Assembly: GCF_040546595.1 (NCBI RefSeq)
Contig: NZ_JBEPOB010000001.1
Span: 2,853,001 to 2,917,000, forward strand
Source: Bosea sp. OAE506
GTDB taxonomy: Bacteria; Pseudomonadota; Alphaproteobacteria; Rhizobiales; Beijerinckiaceae
Length of the DNA stretch: 64,000 bases
Reading direction: 5' to 3'
Below, piece after piece: positions 16,820 to 25,225 of the stretch. The position numbers were made by a program, and so were the translations under genes. The notes beneath the pieces are model-generated. The model made no database searches. It was given only the letters and a program-made list of their open reading frames with translations, and was not told the origin of the DNA. Within the stretch, counting starts at the first letter, position 1. Each line of letters begins with the position of its first letter.

Positions 16820-17776
16820 ATGTGTCATCTTCGCTTGACACCGGCGGTGTCGCGGCCAAAATCTGATCTCACAATTGGCCTCTCATTCGCAGGGCGCACT
16901 GGGCAATACTGGCTCGTGGCACAACCCAAAATCATCGATCTGACGCTGAAGCGCCGCACCAGGGTCCTGCGGTCACATGCCGAAACCAGCGATTGCATGG
17001 TCGAGCATGTCGAGACGCGGAATCCGGTCGACTACGAATTTTCGATCAAGAGTGACCGGCATTATGTGGCGTTCCACGATCTGGTCTTCCACGACGGCCT
17101 GATGCGCGTCGAGGGCGAAAAGCCGAGGCGCGGTCGTGATCTCCGGCAGACGCTGACCTTTTTTCCCGCAGGAATCGCGGTCGATGGCTGGTGCAAGCCG
17201 ACGGGCCGTCCCCAAGCATTTACCGCCCTCTATATCGAGCCCGAGGCCGTTCCGGCGCCGCTGCTGACGGAGGCGTGCTGGAGCCGGCCGGCGATCTATT
17301 TCCAGTCGCCGGAGTTGCTGCGCGTGTTCACGCAGCTCAGGGAGGTTCTGCAGGGCTCCTTGCCGTTCAAGGAACTTCTCGTCGAATCCCTCGGGCAGGT
17401 CGCGGTCGCCACCTTTGCCAGCCACCAGTCCACCAGCGAAGCGCCTTCCCGCGCGGATCGCAAGCTGGAGCCGACAGAGATCAGGCGGCTCGACGATTAC
17501 CTTCGGGAGAACATCGTCCGGGACATCCGTCTGGAGGAGATGGCCGGGGTGCTGGGCATGAGCAAATTCCACTTCATCCGCTGTTTTCGCTCGACCACGG
17601 GCCGGACCCCGTATCGCTCCCTGCTGGACCTGCGGTGCGAGATCGCCGTCGAGTCGCTGAAATCCGGCAACTCAGCCGGCGAGGCTGCTGCGGCCGCCGG
17701 ATTTGAGACGGCCGCCCAGATGTCGCGCGCGCTGCGGGCCACCCTTGGGATCCTGCCCCGCGACGTCCGCGGTTGA
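16820..17776 (+). CDS. AraC-family transcriptional regulator
   Basis: 318 residues. The C-terminal 100 residues are an AraC DNA-binding domain with two helix-turn-helix units (RDIRLEEMAGVLGMSKFHFIRCFRSTTGRTPYRSLLDLR, then AGEAAAAAGFETAAQMSRAL). The N-terminal 200 residues are an unassigned sensor region. ATG at 16820 has GGGG upstream; a GTG at 16916 (reading VAQPKIIDLT) is a serious alternative that would shorten the protein by 32 residues. It converges on bchJ, with a 10+10 hairpin between, so it is not in an operon with the bch genes. The target is unknown. Confidence 0.87.
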   Translation: MCHLRLTPAVSRPKSDLTIGLSFAGRTGQYWLVAQPKIIDLTLKRRTRVLRSHAETSDCMVEHVETRNPVDYEFSIKSDRHYVAFHDLVFHDGLMRVEGEKPRRGRDLRQTLTFFPAGIAVDGWCKPTGRPQAFTALYIEPEAVPAPLLTEACWSRPAIYFQSPELLRVFTQLREVLQGSLPFKELLVESLGQVAVATFASHQSTSEAPSRADRKLEPTEIRRLDDYLRENIVRDIRLEEMAGVLGMSKFHFIRCFRSTTGRTPYRSLLDLRCEIAVESLKSGNSAGEAAAAAGFETAAQMSRALRATLGILPRDVRG

Positions 17777-17902
17777 TACCCAAAAACGGGCGTCTAAGGG
17801 CTCGCGGATGGCTTGTCTTCTGGCCCTGCGCGGCTTGTAGTCGTCAATCCGCCGACAGTGGAGCGCCAGGGGGCGTGCGACAGGTTGCTCAAGCCCGCCG
17901 CG

Positions 17903-17927
17903 CCGCATCCGGACTCTCCGGATGCGG
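17903..17927. terminator. Perfect 10+10 hairpin between convergent genes
   Basis: CCGCATCCGG-ACTCT-CCGGATGCGG, a perfect 10-base stem with a 5-base loop. It lies in the 237-base gap between the AraC gene and the convergent bchJ. There is no U-run on either side, so it is a possible bidirectional, non-canonical terminator. Nothing else is seen in the gap. Confidence 0.5.
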
Positions 17928-18013
17928 ACCGTTATCCAACGTGGGTCACGGCGCTCCGCTGCCCCTCGTTGATGATGCCTGCCTGCGAGCGAGGGTAGGG
18001 ATTTCGGCTGTGA

Positions 18014-18700
18014 TCAAGGCCTCGGCAGAGGCTGCGCCGTGTCGCGCGGTGGGACCCGCGCGCGATCGTTCGAGGCGCTCAGCGTCGGGATGTCGATCTC
18101 GAAGCGGCAGATGGGCAAGCCGGCGATCGTGTCGTCGGCGTAGCGGACCACTGCCCTTCTGCTGACCAGCGCTCGAAACAGGCATTCGAAGACACCGACA
18201 TGCCAGGCGCCACCCGGCATCGCGAGCGGGTTGCGCTCGATGGTGATGACGCAGGGCCGGCCAGCGGCGACGCGGCAGGTGCCCGAACCCGCGAAGGTCC
18301 AGGCGTGCTTGCGGATGGCCTTCAGCAGCAGCGGCGCGGAAAGGCGTGGCGGCAGCGCCCGCAGGATCAACCGCGCCGCTGATGGGATGCGGTTAGCCAG
18401 CACATAGGTGCCGGTCCGGCGGCCGGCATCATGGGCGATGGCAGCGGCCCTTGCCGGCGGCAGTTCACGCCACAGCGCCGCGAAGAGGCGGGCGGGGATC
18501 GCCTCGTCGATCATGTCGGAGGGCGGCGATCGCAGGAACCGGGGAAACCCGGCCTCGCTGAACACATGCTCGGCCGCGCCGACGGAATCGGGAGCGGCGC
18601 GCAACGCCTCGGCCAGCTGGATGACGGCGTTGGGGCCGACAAGCCCCGCTTCCGCCCGCGCATCGACCGCCGACGCGAAGGTCAGGCCTGCGCTCAGCAT
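18014..18700 (-). CDS. bchJ: BchJ-like V4R-domain protein (bacteriochlorophyll synthesis)
   Basis: 228 residues. It resembles BchJ, a V4R-domain protein once called bacteriochlorophyll 4-vinyl reductase. Typical parts are [14 protein letters not shown] near the start, [36 protein letters not shown], and the V4R-type end [22 protein letters not shown]. Its start overlaps the bchE stop by 7 bases, so bchE-bchJ is an operon, the order found in purple bacteria. Genetic work elsewhere suggests BchJ aids substrate delivery rather than catalysis. The last 20 residues are divergent. Assignment rests on family pattern and the bchE neighbour. Confidence 0.82.
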   Translation of the reverse strand: MLSAGLTFASAVDARAEAGLVGPNAVIQLAEALRAAPDSVGAAEHVFSEAGFPRFLRSPPSDMIDEAIPARLFAALWRELPPARAAAIAHDAGRRTGTYVLANRIPSAARLILRALPPRLSAPLLLKAIRKHAWTFAGSGTCRVAAGRPCVITIERNPLAMPGGAWHVGVFECLFRALVSRRAVVRYADDTIAGLPICRFEIDIPTLSASNDRARVPPRDTAQPLPRP

Positions 18701-20349
18701 GGGTGTTGGGCCGCGCCGGCCGGCCGGGCGGTGGCGTCAGGCATAGGCAGCTCCTCAAGCTGCGCGGTGCTGCCGCCGCAGGCGACCAGGGGCTGTCGCG
18801 CTTCGCGCCGCGCGCGCGCCTGCGAAGCGCGGTCGGCGGCCGCCTCCCAGTCGTCCATCTGGGCCGGGGCGATCTTGCGTGTGCGATCGAAGTTGAAGTT
18901 GACCTTCTCCTTCGATTGCGGCCCCCAGTAACCGGCCTTGCCGAGATCATAGAACTTGCGCTGGAAACCGGCTTTCAGGAACGCCTTCAGGCAGCCGAGC
19001 AGATAGCGCCGCCGGAAGCCCGTCCCGCGCCAGGGATAGTGGAACAGGGCCTTGCGGGAATAGAACCGGCGGTAGTTCTTCATCACGCCGTTCAGCAGTT
19101 CGCCCCGCGTCATCGCTTCGGGCGCCATGATCGGGGTGACGAAGTTGTATTTCGAGAAATCGAAGATCTCGACCTTGTCCTTGAGCTCCTGGAACAGCGG
19201 CGTGAAGGGCCAGGGCGTGTACATGGCCCAGTTGGCCAGGTCGGGCTGCCAGTCCCAAGCCATCTGGAACGTCTCTTCCAGCGTCTGCGGCGTCTCGTTG
19301 TCCAGGCCGACGATGAACTGCGCCTCCGTGAAGATGTCGGCTTCGCGCAAGAGGCGTATCGCTTCCTTGTTCTCCTCGACCTTGGTCTCCTTGTTGAACT
19401 GGTCGAGCTTCAGCTGCGCAGCCGCTTCCGTGCCGAGGCTGACATGGACGAGCCCTGCCTTGCGGTAGAAGGACAGGAGATCACGGTCGCGGTAGATGTC
19501 GGTGACGCGGGTGTTGATGCCCCATTTGACCTTGTCGGGCAGGCCGCGCGCGATGAGTTCCTCGCAGAACTGGATGAATTTCTTGCGGTTGATCGTCGGT
19601 TCCTCGTCGGCAAGGATGAAAAAGCCGACTTGGTGTTCGTTGACCAGCTTCTCGATTTCATCGACGATCTTGACCGGATTGCGCACACGGTAGTCGCGCC
19701 AGAATTTCCACTGCGAGCAGAACGAGCAGGTGAACGGACAGCCGCGGGCCATGTTGGGGATGGCGACGCGTACGCCGAGCGGCACGTAGATGTATTTCGA
19801 CCATTCCAGCAGCGACCAGTCGGGATTGATCCCGTCGAGATCCTTGACCGTCGGTGCTGCCGGTGTCGCGACGATCTGGTCGCCATCCATGAATGCGAGG
19901 CCCTTGATGCGCGCGCGGTCAGCCGGCCACTGGCCCGCTGCGATCGTCCGGATCAGCTCGCGGAAGATCTCCTCGCCCTCGCCGCGTACGATCACGTCGA
20001 CCCAGGGGGCCTCGGAGAGCACCTGCTTGTACATGAAGGTCGCGTGGATGCCGCCGAGCACGCGGACGGCGTGCGGGGCCACCTCCGATGCGATCTTCAG
20101 CACCTCCTCCGCCTTGTAGATCGACGGGGTGATCGCGGTCGTGCCGACCACATCGGGCTGGAGCTCGGCCAGCCGGGCTCGCAACTGGTCATCGGTGAGA
20201 TCGTTCGTCATCGCATCGATGAAGGTGATGTCGTCGAAGCCGGCGTCCCGGAGATGCCCGGACAGGTAGGCCACCCAGGCAGGTGGCCAGTTGCCGGCGA
20301 TCTCAGCTCCGCCGGAATGATAGTTCGGATGAACCAGCACGATGCGCAT
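18694..20349 (-). CDS. bchE: Anaerobic Mg-protoporphyrin IX monomethyl ester cyclase BchE
   Basis: 551 residues. The N-terminal third is a cobalamin-binding domain opening with [21 protein letters not shown], a hallmark of BchE. The radical SAM core has CPFTCSFC with Cys204, Cys208 and Cys211 for the 4Fe-4S cluster, and [23 protein letters not shown] follows. The enzyme forms the isocyclic ring E of bacteriochlorophyll without O2. ATG at 20349 has GGAGG upstream at good spacing; a TTG at 20361 overlaps that site. An FNR/FixK box lies about 60 bases upstream, fitting low-oxygen control. bchJ follows with a 7-base overlap. No other photosynthesis gene is in the window. Confidence 0.93.
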   Translation of the reverse strand: MRIVLVHPNYHSGGAEIAGNWPPAWVAYLSGHLRDAGFDDITFIDAMTNDLTDDQLRARLAELQPDVVGTTAITPSIYKAEEVLKIASEVAPHAVRVLGGIHATFMYKQVLSEAPWVDVIVRGEGEEIFRELIRTIAAGQWPADRARIKGLAFMDGDQIVATPAAPTVKDLDGINPDWSLLEWSKYIYVPLGVRVAIPNMARGCPFTCSFCSQWKFWRDYRVRNPVKIVDEIEKLVNEHQVGFFILADEEPTINRKKFIQFCEELIARGLPDKVKWGINTRVTDIYRDRDLLSFYRKAGLVHVSLGTEAAAQLKLDQFNKETKVEENKEAIRLLREADIFTEAQFIVGLDNETPQTLEETFQMAWDWQPDLANWAMYTPWPFTPLFQELKDKVEIFDFSKYNFVTPIMAPEAMTRGELLNGVMKNYRRFYSRKALFHYPWRGTGFRRRYLLGCLKAFLKAGFQRKFYDLGKAGYWGPQSKEKVNFNFDRTRKIAPAQMDDWEAAADRASQARARREARQPLVACGGSTAQLEELPMPDATARPAGAAQHPC

Positions 20350-20402
20350 CTGCCCCTCCAACGAATGCGCTGGCAGCCTGACACGTTCGGTGTCGGAGAA
20401 AG

Positions 20403-20416
20403 TTGACGCATATCAA
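20403..20416. promoter_or_regulatory. FNR/FixK box upstream of bchE
   Basis: TTGACGCATATCAA matches the FNR/FixK consensus TTGA-N6-TCAA perfectly, with the inner Y and R bases as well. Its centre is 60.5 bases upstream of the bchE ATG (leftward gene). If it acts from -41.5, transcription would start near 20368, leaving a leader of about 19 bases. A nearby GACAC-GTTCG-GTGTC inverted repeat lies at about 20378-20392. Binding by an actual FNR or FixK protein is inferred. Confidence 0.75.
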
Positions 20417-20659
20417 AAGCGCGTTGAGGTCGCTCTCTGCCGGGCCGAGCGTCCCGATGACCAGCCGCTAGGGGCAGCCGAGGCTTGTGTTCGACCGTGT
20501 CGCGATGGGAGAGGGCGGTGGTTCCGTTGCCTCTTCTTGCGGCAGAGGGCGCCTCGCGCCCACCCGTTCCGCTCCGCCACCGGGGACGGAGCAGCTTGGC
20601 GGCTTGCCCTCACCGGCAGGCCATGGCATCCGTCCGGCCAATTCGAAAGGACCCGTCCC

Positions 20660-20872
20660 ATGGACAAGACCGAACTCGCCAAGCTCGAGGGCTATCTGCG
20701 GCGCACCTTCAACAATCACGGCATCAGCGTGCGCGCGCGGATGAAGAAGAACGATTCGGCCGAGGTCTATCTCGCCGACGAGTTCATCGGCATCATCCAT
20801 GTCGACGACGAGGACGGCGACCGTTCGTTCAACTTCACGATGGCGATCCTCGACGTCGATCTCGAGGATTGA
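20660..20872 (+). CDS. DUF3126 family protein
   Basis: 70 residues (MDKTELAKLEGYLRRTF; DDEDGDRSFNFTMAILDVDLED). This is the DUF3126 family, short cytosolic proteins conserved across alphaproteobacteria with no known role. It is acidic at the C-terminus and without Cys or membrane segments. ATG at 20660 has AAAGGA upstream. The 240-base region before it, back to the bchE promoter, holds no other gene that I can support. Confidence 0.88.
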   Translation: MDKTELAKLEGYLRRTFNNHGISVRARMKKNDSAEVYLADEFIGIIHVDDEDGDRSFNFTMAILDVDLED

Positions 20873-20946
20873 CGGGTTTCGCGCAGGCGCCCGTCTGACG
20901 CGACCGCCTGCGATTCCGGCAGCGGCGGCCTATTGCCGCTTGTGGC

Positions 20947-21702
20947 TCAGCGGATCAGGCCGTCGATGGTGCGGCGGACACCGCCGAGCATCAGCTCCCA
21001 ATCGGCGATGATGGCGCGTGGGAAGCGGATGTTCACGTCCATCCCGCGGTGGCGGAAGGTGACGCGGCAGGGCTCGTCGAGATCGGGCCCGGCGACGCCG
21101 GAACGGGCGCCGTCGACCGGGCAGCGGGCGGCGAAGCCACGCCCGTCCGGCACCGAGACATAGAGCTCGTCGCCCTCATAGGGCGAGCCCTTGCGGAAGC
21201 CGCGCACGACCAGCCCGCCCGGATTCGACCAGACGGTGGGAGTCAGGAAGCGGGCATAGACCGAGAGCTGCGTCTGCGGCTCGTTGACCTTATCGGGCGG
21301 GCTCAGCGTCACCAGCAGCCGCTGGCGGTTCTGACCGGTGCCCGGGCCCGTCTGCGCCGGGCCGAGGCTCGGCCAGTCCAGACGGAGGCGGACCATGCCG
21401 ACGAGACGGCTGGTGTCGTCGGGTTCCGCGCCGGTCAGGTTCTGCGGCACCAGCAGCGAGACGCTGCCGATGCGGGCGGGCTGGAGCGTGGGCTCGGCCG
21501 GGTCGCGGTCATGGCTCAGATGAAAGGCGAGGCCGGTCGCCAGTGCGGCCGCCAGCATGATGCCGAACCCCGCCTTGACGATAGCCGCGTCGGCCCGCGG
21601 CGGCGGGGGCTGCGGGCGCTTCAGGCGGGCACGCAGGGCTTCCGTCAGGCCAGCGGCCGAGGCGGGATGATGAACCGGGTCCTGGGGATGGTATGCGGTC
21701 AC
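20947..21702 (-). CDS. Hypothetical single-pass membrane protein
   Basis: 251 residues. A soluble N-terminus of about 40 residues with a Pro run (KRPQPPPPRADA) is followed by one membrane helix (about 43-63, FGIMLAAALATGLAFHL). A periplasmic-looking domain of about 185 residues then carries SVSLLVPQNLTG, LSVYARFLTPTVWSNPGGLVVRGF and a Cys pair (ARCPVDGARSGVAGPDLDEPC). I recognise it only as a conserved hypothetical of Rhizobiales. It is divergent from the small membrane protein at 21830. Confidence 0.75.
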   Translation of the reverse strand: MTAYHPQDPVHHPASAAGLTEALRARLKRPQPPPPRADAAIVKAGFGIMLAAALATGLAFHLSHDRDPAEPTLQPARIGSVSLLVPQNLTGAEPDDTSRLVGMVRLRLDWPSLGPAQTGPGTGQNRQRLLVTLSPPDKVNEPQTQLSVYARFLTPTVWSNPGGLVVRGFRKGSPYEGDELYVSVPDGRGFAARCPVDGARSGVAGPDLDEPCRVTFRHRGMDVNIRFPRAIIADWELMLGGVRRTIDGLIR

Positions 21703-21829
21703 GGCTGCGCCTTGCGGATCTGCGCGCAGTGAAGCATCGCGGCGTTAACGGCGCGTAAACCATGCGTACCGCGCGAGGTGTGGCGGGCGTTAACCAATCG
21801 TTCAGGCTTTCCTTCACACTTCGTCAACC

Positions 21830-22198
21830 ATGTTGCAGGTTCCGGTGGTCGCGACTGCCGGAGCTGGCCCCTTGACGATCGATCCCGCCGCTTTGGAAGT
21901 CCTGAAGGCGCTGTTCATCGGCTTCGCCTTCGCCGGGCTCCTCGCCTCTGCCTTCGAATTGTTCACGACGCGGCGGGCCGATTTCCGCCTGCTGCAGGCC
22001 GGCGGGCTGGTTGCGGTCGCCAGCGTGCCGGTCGTAGTCTTCAGCGCGCCCTTCCTGATCCTGCGCAACACGGTGCGCGGGCGGCGGATCGAGGGGAGGC
22101 CCGTTCCCTTCATGATGCTGGCGGCGATGATCGCCGCGATCTGGAGCGTCTTCTCCGGCCGGCTCGTGCTCGACCTGCTCAACGCGCTCGCGACTTGA
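21830..22198 (+). CDS. Small membrane protein, unknown function
   Basis: 122 residues with three hydrophobic segments (about 25-45 LKALFIGFAFAGLLASAFEL; 55-77 LQAGGLVAVASVPVVVFSAPFLIL; 93-118 MMLAAMIAAIWSVFSGRLVLDLL). The loop LRNTVRGRRIEGRPVPFM is basic and should face the cytosol. It lies 59 bases before the gamma-carbonic anhydrase gene on the same strand, and the two could share a transcript. No domain family is recognised with confidence. Confidence 0.75.
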   Translation: MLQVPVVATAGAGPLTIDPAALEVLKALFIGFAFAGLLASAFELFTTRRADFRLLQAGGLVAVASVPVVVFSAPFLILRNTVRGRRIEGRPVPFMMLAAMIAAIWSVFSGRLVLDLLNALAT

Positions 22199-22257
22199 CG
22201 GCGCCCGTGGCTGGCGGCCACTCCTGAGACCGCCCACGCGCGGAAGGACAACCGGCC

Positions 22258-22788
22258 ATGCCTCTTTATGCCCTCGACGGACAAGCGCCCGAAACCCCCG
22301 GCGACGGCCAATGGTGGCTGGCGCCCGACGCCCATGTGATCGGCCGCGTCCGGCTTGCCGCCGATGTCGGCATCTGGTTCGGCGCCGTGCTGCGCGGCGA
22401 CAATGAATGGATCGAGATCGGGGCCGGCAGCAACATCCAGGAAGGCTGCGTGCTGCACACCGACATGGGCTCGCCGCTGGTCGTCGGCGCCCACTGCACG
22501 ATCGGCCATCGCGCCATCCTGCATGGTTGCATCATCGGCGAGAACAGCCTGGTCGGCATGGGGGCGACGGTGCTGAACGGCGCCAAGATCGGCCGCAACA
22601 GCCTGGTCGGCGCCAATGCGCTGGTGACCGAGGGCAAGGAATTTCCGGATAATTCGCTGATCGTCGGTTCGCCGGCGCGTGCGATCCGCACGCTCGACGA
22701 GGCGGCGGCCGCCGGCATCACGGCCTCAGCCCGCGGCTATGTCGCGCGCTGGAAACAGTTCGCCACCGGGCTGGTCCGGCTCGACTGA
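22258..22788 (+). CDS. Gamma-carbonic anhydrase family protein
   Basis: 176 residues forming a left-handed beta-helix of hexapeptide repeats. The metal ligands expected of the family are visible: His in CVLHTDMGS and two in TIGHRAILHGCIIGEN. It also has the family features GAVLRGDNEWIEIGAGSNIQEG and GMGATVLNGAKIG. Family members are cytosolic trimers; some are true Zn/Fe carbonic anhydrases and others acyltransferase-like with unknown substrates. It converges on the BTLCP gene with a terminator between. Confidence 0.9.
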   Translation: MPLYALDGQAPETPGDGQWWLAPDAHVIGRVRLAADVGIWFGAVLRGDNEWIEIGAGSNIQEGCVLHTDMGSPLVVGAHCTIGHRAILHGCIIGENSLVGMGATVLNGAKIGRNSLVGANALVTEGKEFPDNSLIVGSPARAIRTLDEAAAAGITASARGYVARWKQFATGLVRLD

Positions 22789-22798
22789 GATCGGCACC

Positions 22799-22838
22799 AA
22801 AAAAGGGCGGGCCGGCCCCCGGGGGAGGGAGCCGGCCC
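22799..22838 (-). terminator. Rho-independent terminator for the leftward BTLCP gene
   Basis: GGGCCGGC (22809-22816) and GCCGGCCC (22831-22838) form an 8-base stem. Read leftwards it is followed by GCCC and then six T (the A-run at 22799-22804), so it fits termination of the leftward peptidase gene. On the rightward strand it lacks a U-run, but it may also slow read-through from the carbonic anhydrase gene. Confidence 0.7.
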
Positions 22839-22954
22839 TTGGCGAAACCCGGCCTTGGGGACGGGTGGGTGGGGACGTGACCAAGTCTCGCCGTCCAGTT
22901 GGACCGGCGAACCGGTCCGTGTTCAGAGATCGCGCCCGTCCTGGCGCGACGGTC

Positions 22955-23587
22955 TCAGCGCACCGAGGCGACGGTGGAGGTCTGCGCGCCGCCGAGCGAG
23001 GTCCAGCCCGTGCGGAGCTGCGACTCGCGCTTGACGTAGACGTAGCCGGTCTGGCTCCAGGGCAGGACGGCGTTGCGCTTGTTGTCGAGGATGAAGTCGC
23101 CCCGGTCGGTGCGGATCATCAGCACGGCGTGGCCGGCATTCTCCTCGTCGATCACGACGGTCATCGGCATGGCGCGGCGCGGCACGCCGGCCTCGGCCAG
23201 GCGCTTGCGCTTCAGCAGCGCGAAATCCTCGCAGTCGCCCTTGCCGTCCTCGGGCAGGTCCCAGCGATCGACCACGCCCCAATGCTCTTCATCGGTGACG
23301 GCCTCGATCTCGCGATTGACCTTGCCGTTGACGGCCAGGATCGTCTTCCAGAGCTTCGGCGTCATCTCGACGCGCTCCGGCTCGCGCTGGTCGACCCGGC
23401 ATTCGGCGGGGCTGCGCCGGCAGAGATCGCTCCAGGCATAGGGCGCCCGGGCGTCGCCCGATGCGTCGGCCGGGGCCGTGGCGACCGGAATGGCGCCGGC
23501 CGGCTGCGCCTCGACCGGCGAAGTGGCGGCGGCCGCCAGGATGATCGCGAAGGCCGTTCCCAGAAGGTAGCGGTTAGTCATAGGCAT
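22955..23587 (-). CDS. Bacterial transglutaminase-like cysteine peptidase (BTLCP, DUF920)
   Basis: 210 residues. Residues 1-29 are a signal peptide (RYLLGTAFAIILAAAATSPVEAQ). The mature part has the BTLCP triad: Cys in GKGDCEDFALLKRKRL, His in NAGHAVLMIRTDRGDF and Asp in ILDNKRNAVLPW. A Cys pair in DLCRRSPAECR is also seen. Related LapG-type proteins cleave surface adhesins under c-di-GMP control, but this shorter family has unknown targets. ATG at 23587 has GGGG upstream; starts further left in the frame lack a ribosome site. The product should be periplasmic. Confidence 0.85.
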   Translation of the reverse strand: MPMTNRYLLGTAFAIILAAAATSPVEAQPAGAIPVATAPADASGDARAPYAWSDLCRRSPAECRVDQREPERVEMTPKLWKTILAVNGKVNREIEAVTDEEHWGVVDRWDLPEDGKGDCEDFALLKRKRLAEAGVPRRAMPMTVVIDEENAGHAVLMIRTDRGDFILDNKRNAVLPWSQTGYVYVKRESQLRTGWTSLGGAQTSTVASVR

Positions 23588-23757
23588 GTCGTCCCCTTTC
23601 TGTCCCTGGGGTGGACGATGCCGCCGGCTCATGGATTTGGCTTGAAATGAAAGCGAACAATTGTAGCTAATCGGGCGAAGACATCCGCCGACGCAAGTCA
23701 GTATCAATCAGTGGAAAAACAGCTTCGTTCAAATTCGACGGCAGGATTCAGGGCGCG

Positions 23758-24453
23758 TTAATTATCGCGGCTCGCCTGGATACAATGCGTTAACCGTCCC
23801 GCTGCCTCCGTGGCCGGGAGGGTGCCGGCGCGCAGGCGGGGGACGATCTCGTCCATGTCCGAGAACAGGAACTCCGGCGCCAGCGCCTCGAGAGCCGCGG
23901 AGCTGGTGAAGCCCCAGCCGACGGCGCCGAAGGCCATGCCGGCCTCGCGGGCAGCCTCGCCGTCGCGGATCTCGTCGCCGATGCACAGGCACCGGTCGTG
24001 CTCGACCGCCGCGCGCCGGGCGATCTGGCGGAATTTCGCCGCCTTGCCGAAGAGGCCGGCGCCGCAGGCGAAATGGCTGAAGAGGCCCGCCAGCTCCGGG
24101 CCGAGCGCGCGGCGGATGTTGCGCTCCGTGTTGGAGCTGACGATGGCGAGGACGAAGCCGGCCGCGCCGAGCTGCCGCAGCATCGGCTCGATGCGGGGGA
24201 AGATGGGGGCGGGCTCGCCGTCATCGGTGGCAAGGCGGCGCATATGCCGCGCGATGAAGGGCAGCTTCCAGGGCTTGATGCCGAGATGGTCGAGCAGCTG
24301 GCGGGCGCTGTAGCCGCGCAGGCTGTCGACCTCATGCGCTTCGATGCGCCGGAAGCGGTAGCGCTGGGCCACGTCGTTCAGCACGGCGGTGAACCACGGG
24401 AAGGTGTCGGCGAGCGTGCCGTCGAAGTCGAAGATGATCAGCTTGTACGCCAT
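23758..24453 (-). CDS. HAD-family hydrolase (phosphoglycolate phosphatase-like)
   Basis: 231 residues. Motif I is IIFDFDGTLADTFPW (about 6-20), motif II is AIVSSNTERNIRR, and the motif III/IV region is KFRQIARRAAVEHDRCLCIGDEIRDGEAAREAGMAFGAVGWGF. It has a helical C1 cap between motifs I and II. This is the general form of Gph/PGP-type phosphatases; the substrate is not determined. It is read leftwards, with the PilZ gene 96 bases upstream on the same strand. Confidence 0.88.
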   Translation of the reverse strand: MAYKLIIFDFDGTLADTFPWFTAVLNDVAQRYRFRRIEAHEVDSLRGYSARQLLDHLGIKPWKLPFIARHMRRLATDDGEPAPIFPRIEPMLRQLGAAGFVLAIVSSNTERNIRRALGPELAGLFSHFACGAGLFGKAAKFRQIARRAAVEHDRCLCIGDEIRDGEAAREAGMAFGAVGWGFTSSAALEALAPEFLFSDMDEIVPRLRAGTLPATEAAGRLTHCIQASRDN

Positions 24454-24549
24454 GCCCGCGATCTGCAGCGTTTCAGACCCTGCAAGGCTATGGCGGCTGC
24501 GGTTAGCCGGCGCAAGCAGCCGCGCGCCGGGGCGCGCGGCGTACGGCCG

Positions 24550-25167
24550 TCAGAGCTCGAGATTCTCGTCGAGCAGGTCGGCGGAGAGCGGGAAGCGGAA
24601 TTCCGCCGCATAGCCGCCGTCGAAGCGGCGAACGATCTTGGCGGGCGTCGAGCCGACGCGCAGCGGCGTATTCAGCGGCAGGTCGAGATCGGTGGTGAAG
24701 GCCGTCCCCGAGAGCGAGATGTCGATCAGCCGCACGACATGTTCGGCCCCGTCCTCCATGGTCAGGACAGCGCGCGGGTTGCGCGGGACGATGCGCTCGT
24801 GGCGGCGATCCTCCGGCAGGCCGAGCTCCTCGCGATTGGCGAGCCAGGTCAGCTGGGCGGTGAATTTTTCGCGCTTGCGGCTGGTCGCGGTGATCGTCAT
24901 CGCGAAGCCTTCCATCGTGGTGCGCACGCAGGTGCCCTCGATGCGGCCGAGATGTTCGAGATAGACGATGACGCGATCGCCCGGATTGGCCCGGGCCGGT
25001 GCGGCGAGATGGACGCCGCCGGGGGAGATGTCGATCGATTGGCAGGGATATTCCATGCGGTTGGGCAGCATGTAGCGGCCCAACAGCACGACTTTCATAC
25101 GATGATGGCGCCTGCGCTCGGCAGTGCGTGCAGCCGTCCGGGGCGGTTGTAGGGCGCTCAACATCAA
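24550..25167 (-). CDS. Tandem PilZ-domain protein
   Basis: 205 residues with two PilZ domains. The first has the c-di-GMP motifs ERRRHHRMKV (residues 17-26) and DISPGGVHL. The second has DRRHERIVPRN (about 120) and DISLSGTAF. The RRxxxR and (D/N)xSxxG motifs are nearly intact in both. ATG at 25167 is chosen because the later ATG at 25098 would delete the first arginine motif. PilZ proteins bind c-di-GMP and act on motility or polysaccharide machinery; the partner is unknown. The N-terminal 16 residues are unrelated to the domain. Confidence 0.87.
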   Translation of the reverse strand: MMLSALQPPRTAARTAERRRHHRMKVVLLGRYMLPNRMEYPCQSIDISPGGVHLAAPARANPGDRVIVYLEHLGRIEGTCVRTTMEGFAMTITATSRKREKFTAQLTWLANREELGLPEDRRHERIVPRNPRAVLTMEDGAEHVVRLIDISLSGTAFTTDLDLPLNTPLRVGSTPAKIVRRFDGGYAAEFRFPLSADLLDENLEL

Positions 25168-25225
25168 AGGTCAGCCTGCTTTCGGGCCGATCCTACGGGT
25201 GCGCTGGTTAACGCATGGTTGTATC

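Noticed and set aside
16617..16859. Minus-strand 80-residue frame in the promoter gap before AraC
   Set aside because: AT-rich promoter-like region; no conserved pattern and codon use unlike the neighbours.
18703..20406. A 567-residue plus-strand frame across bchE
   Set aside because: Antisense shadow of bchE; no domain and no ribosome site.
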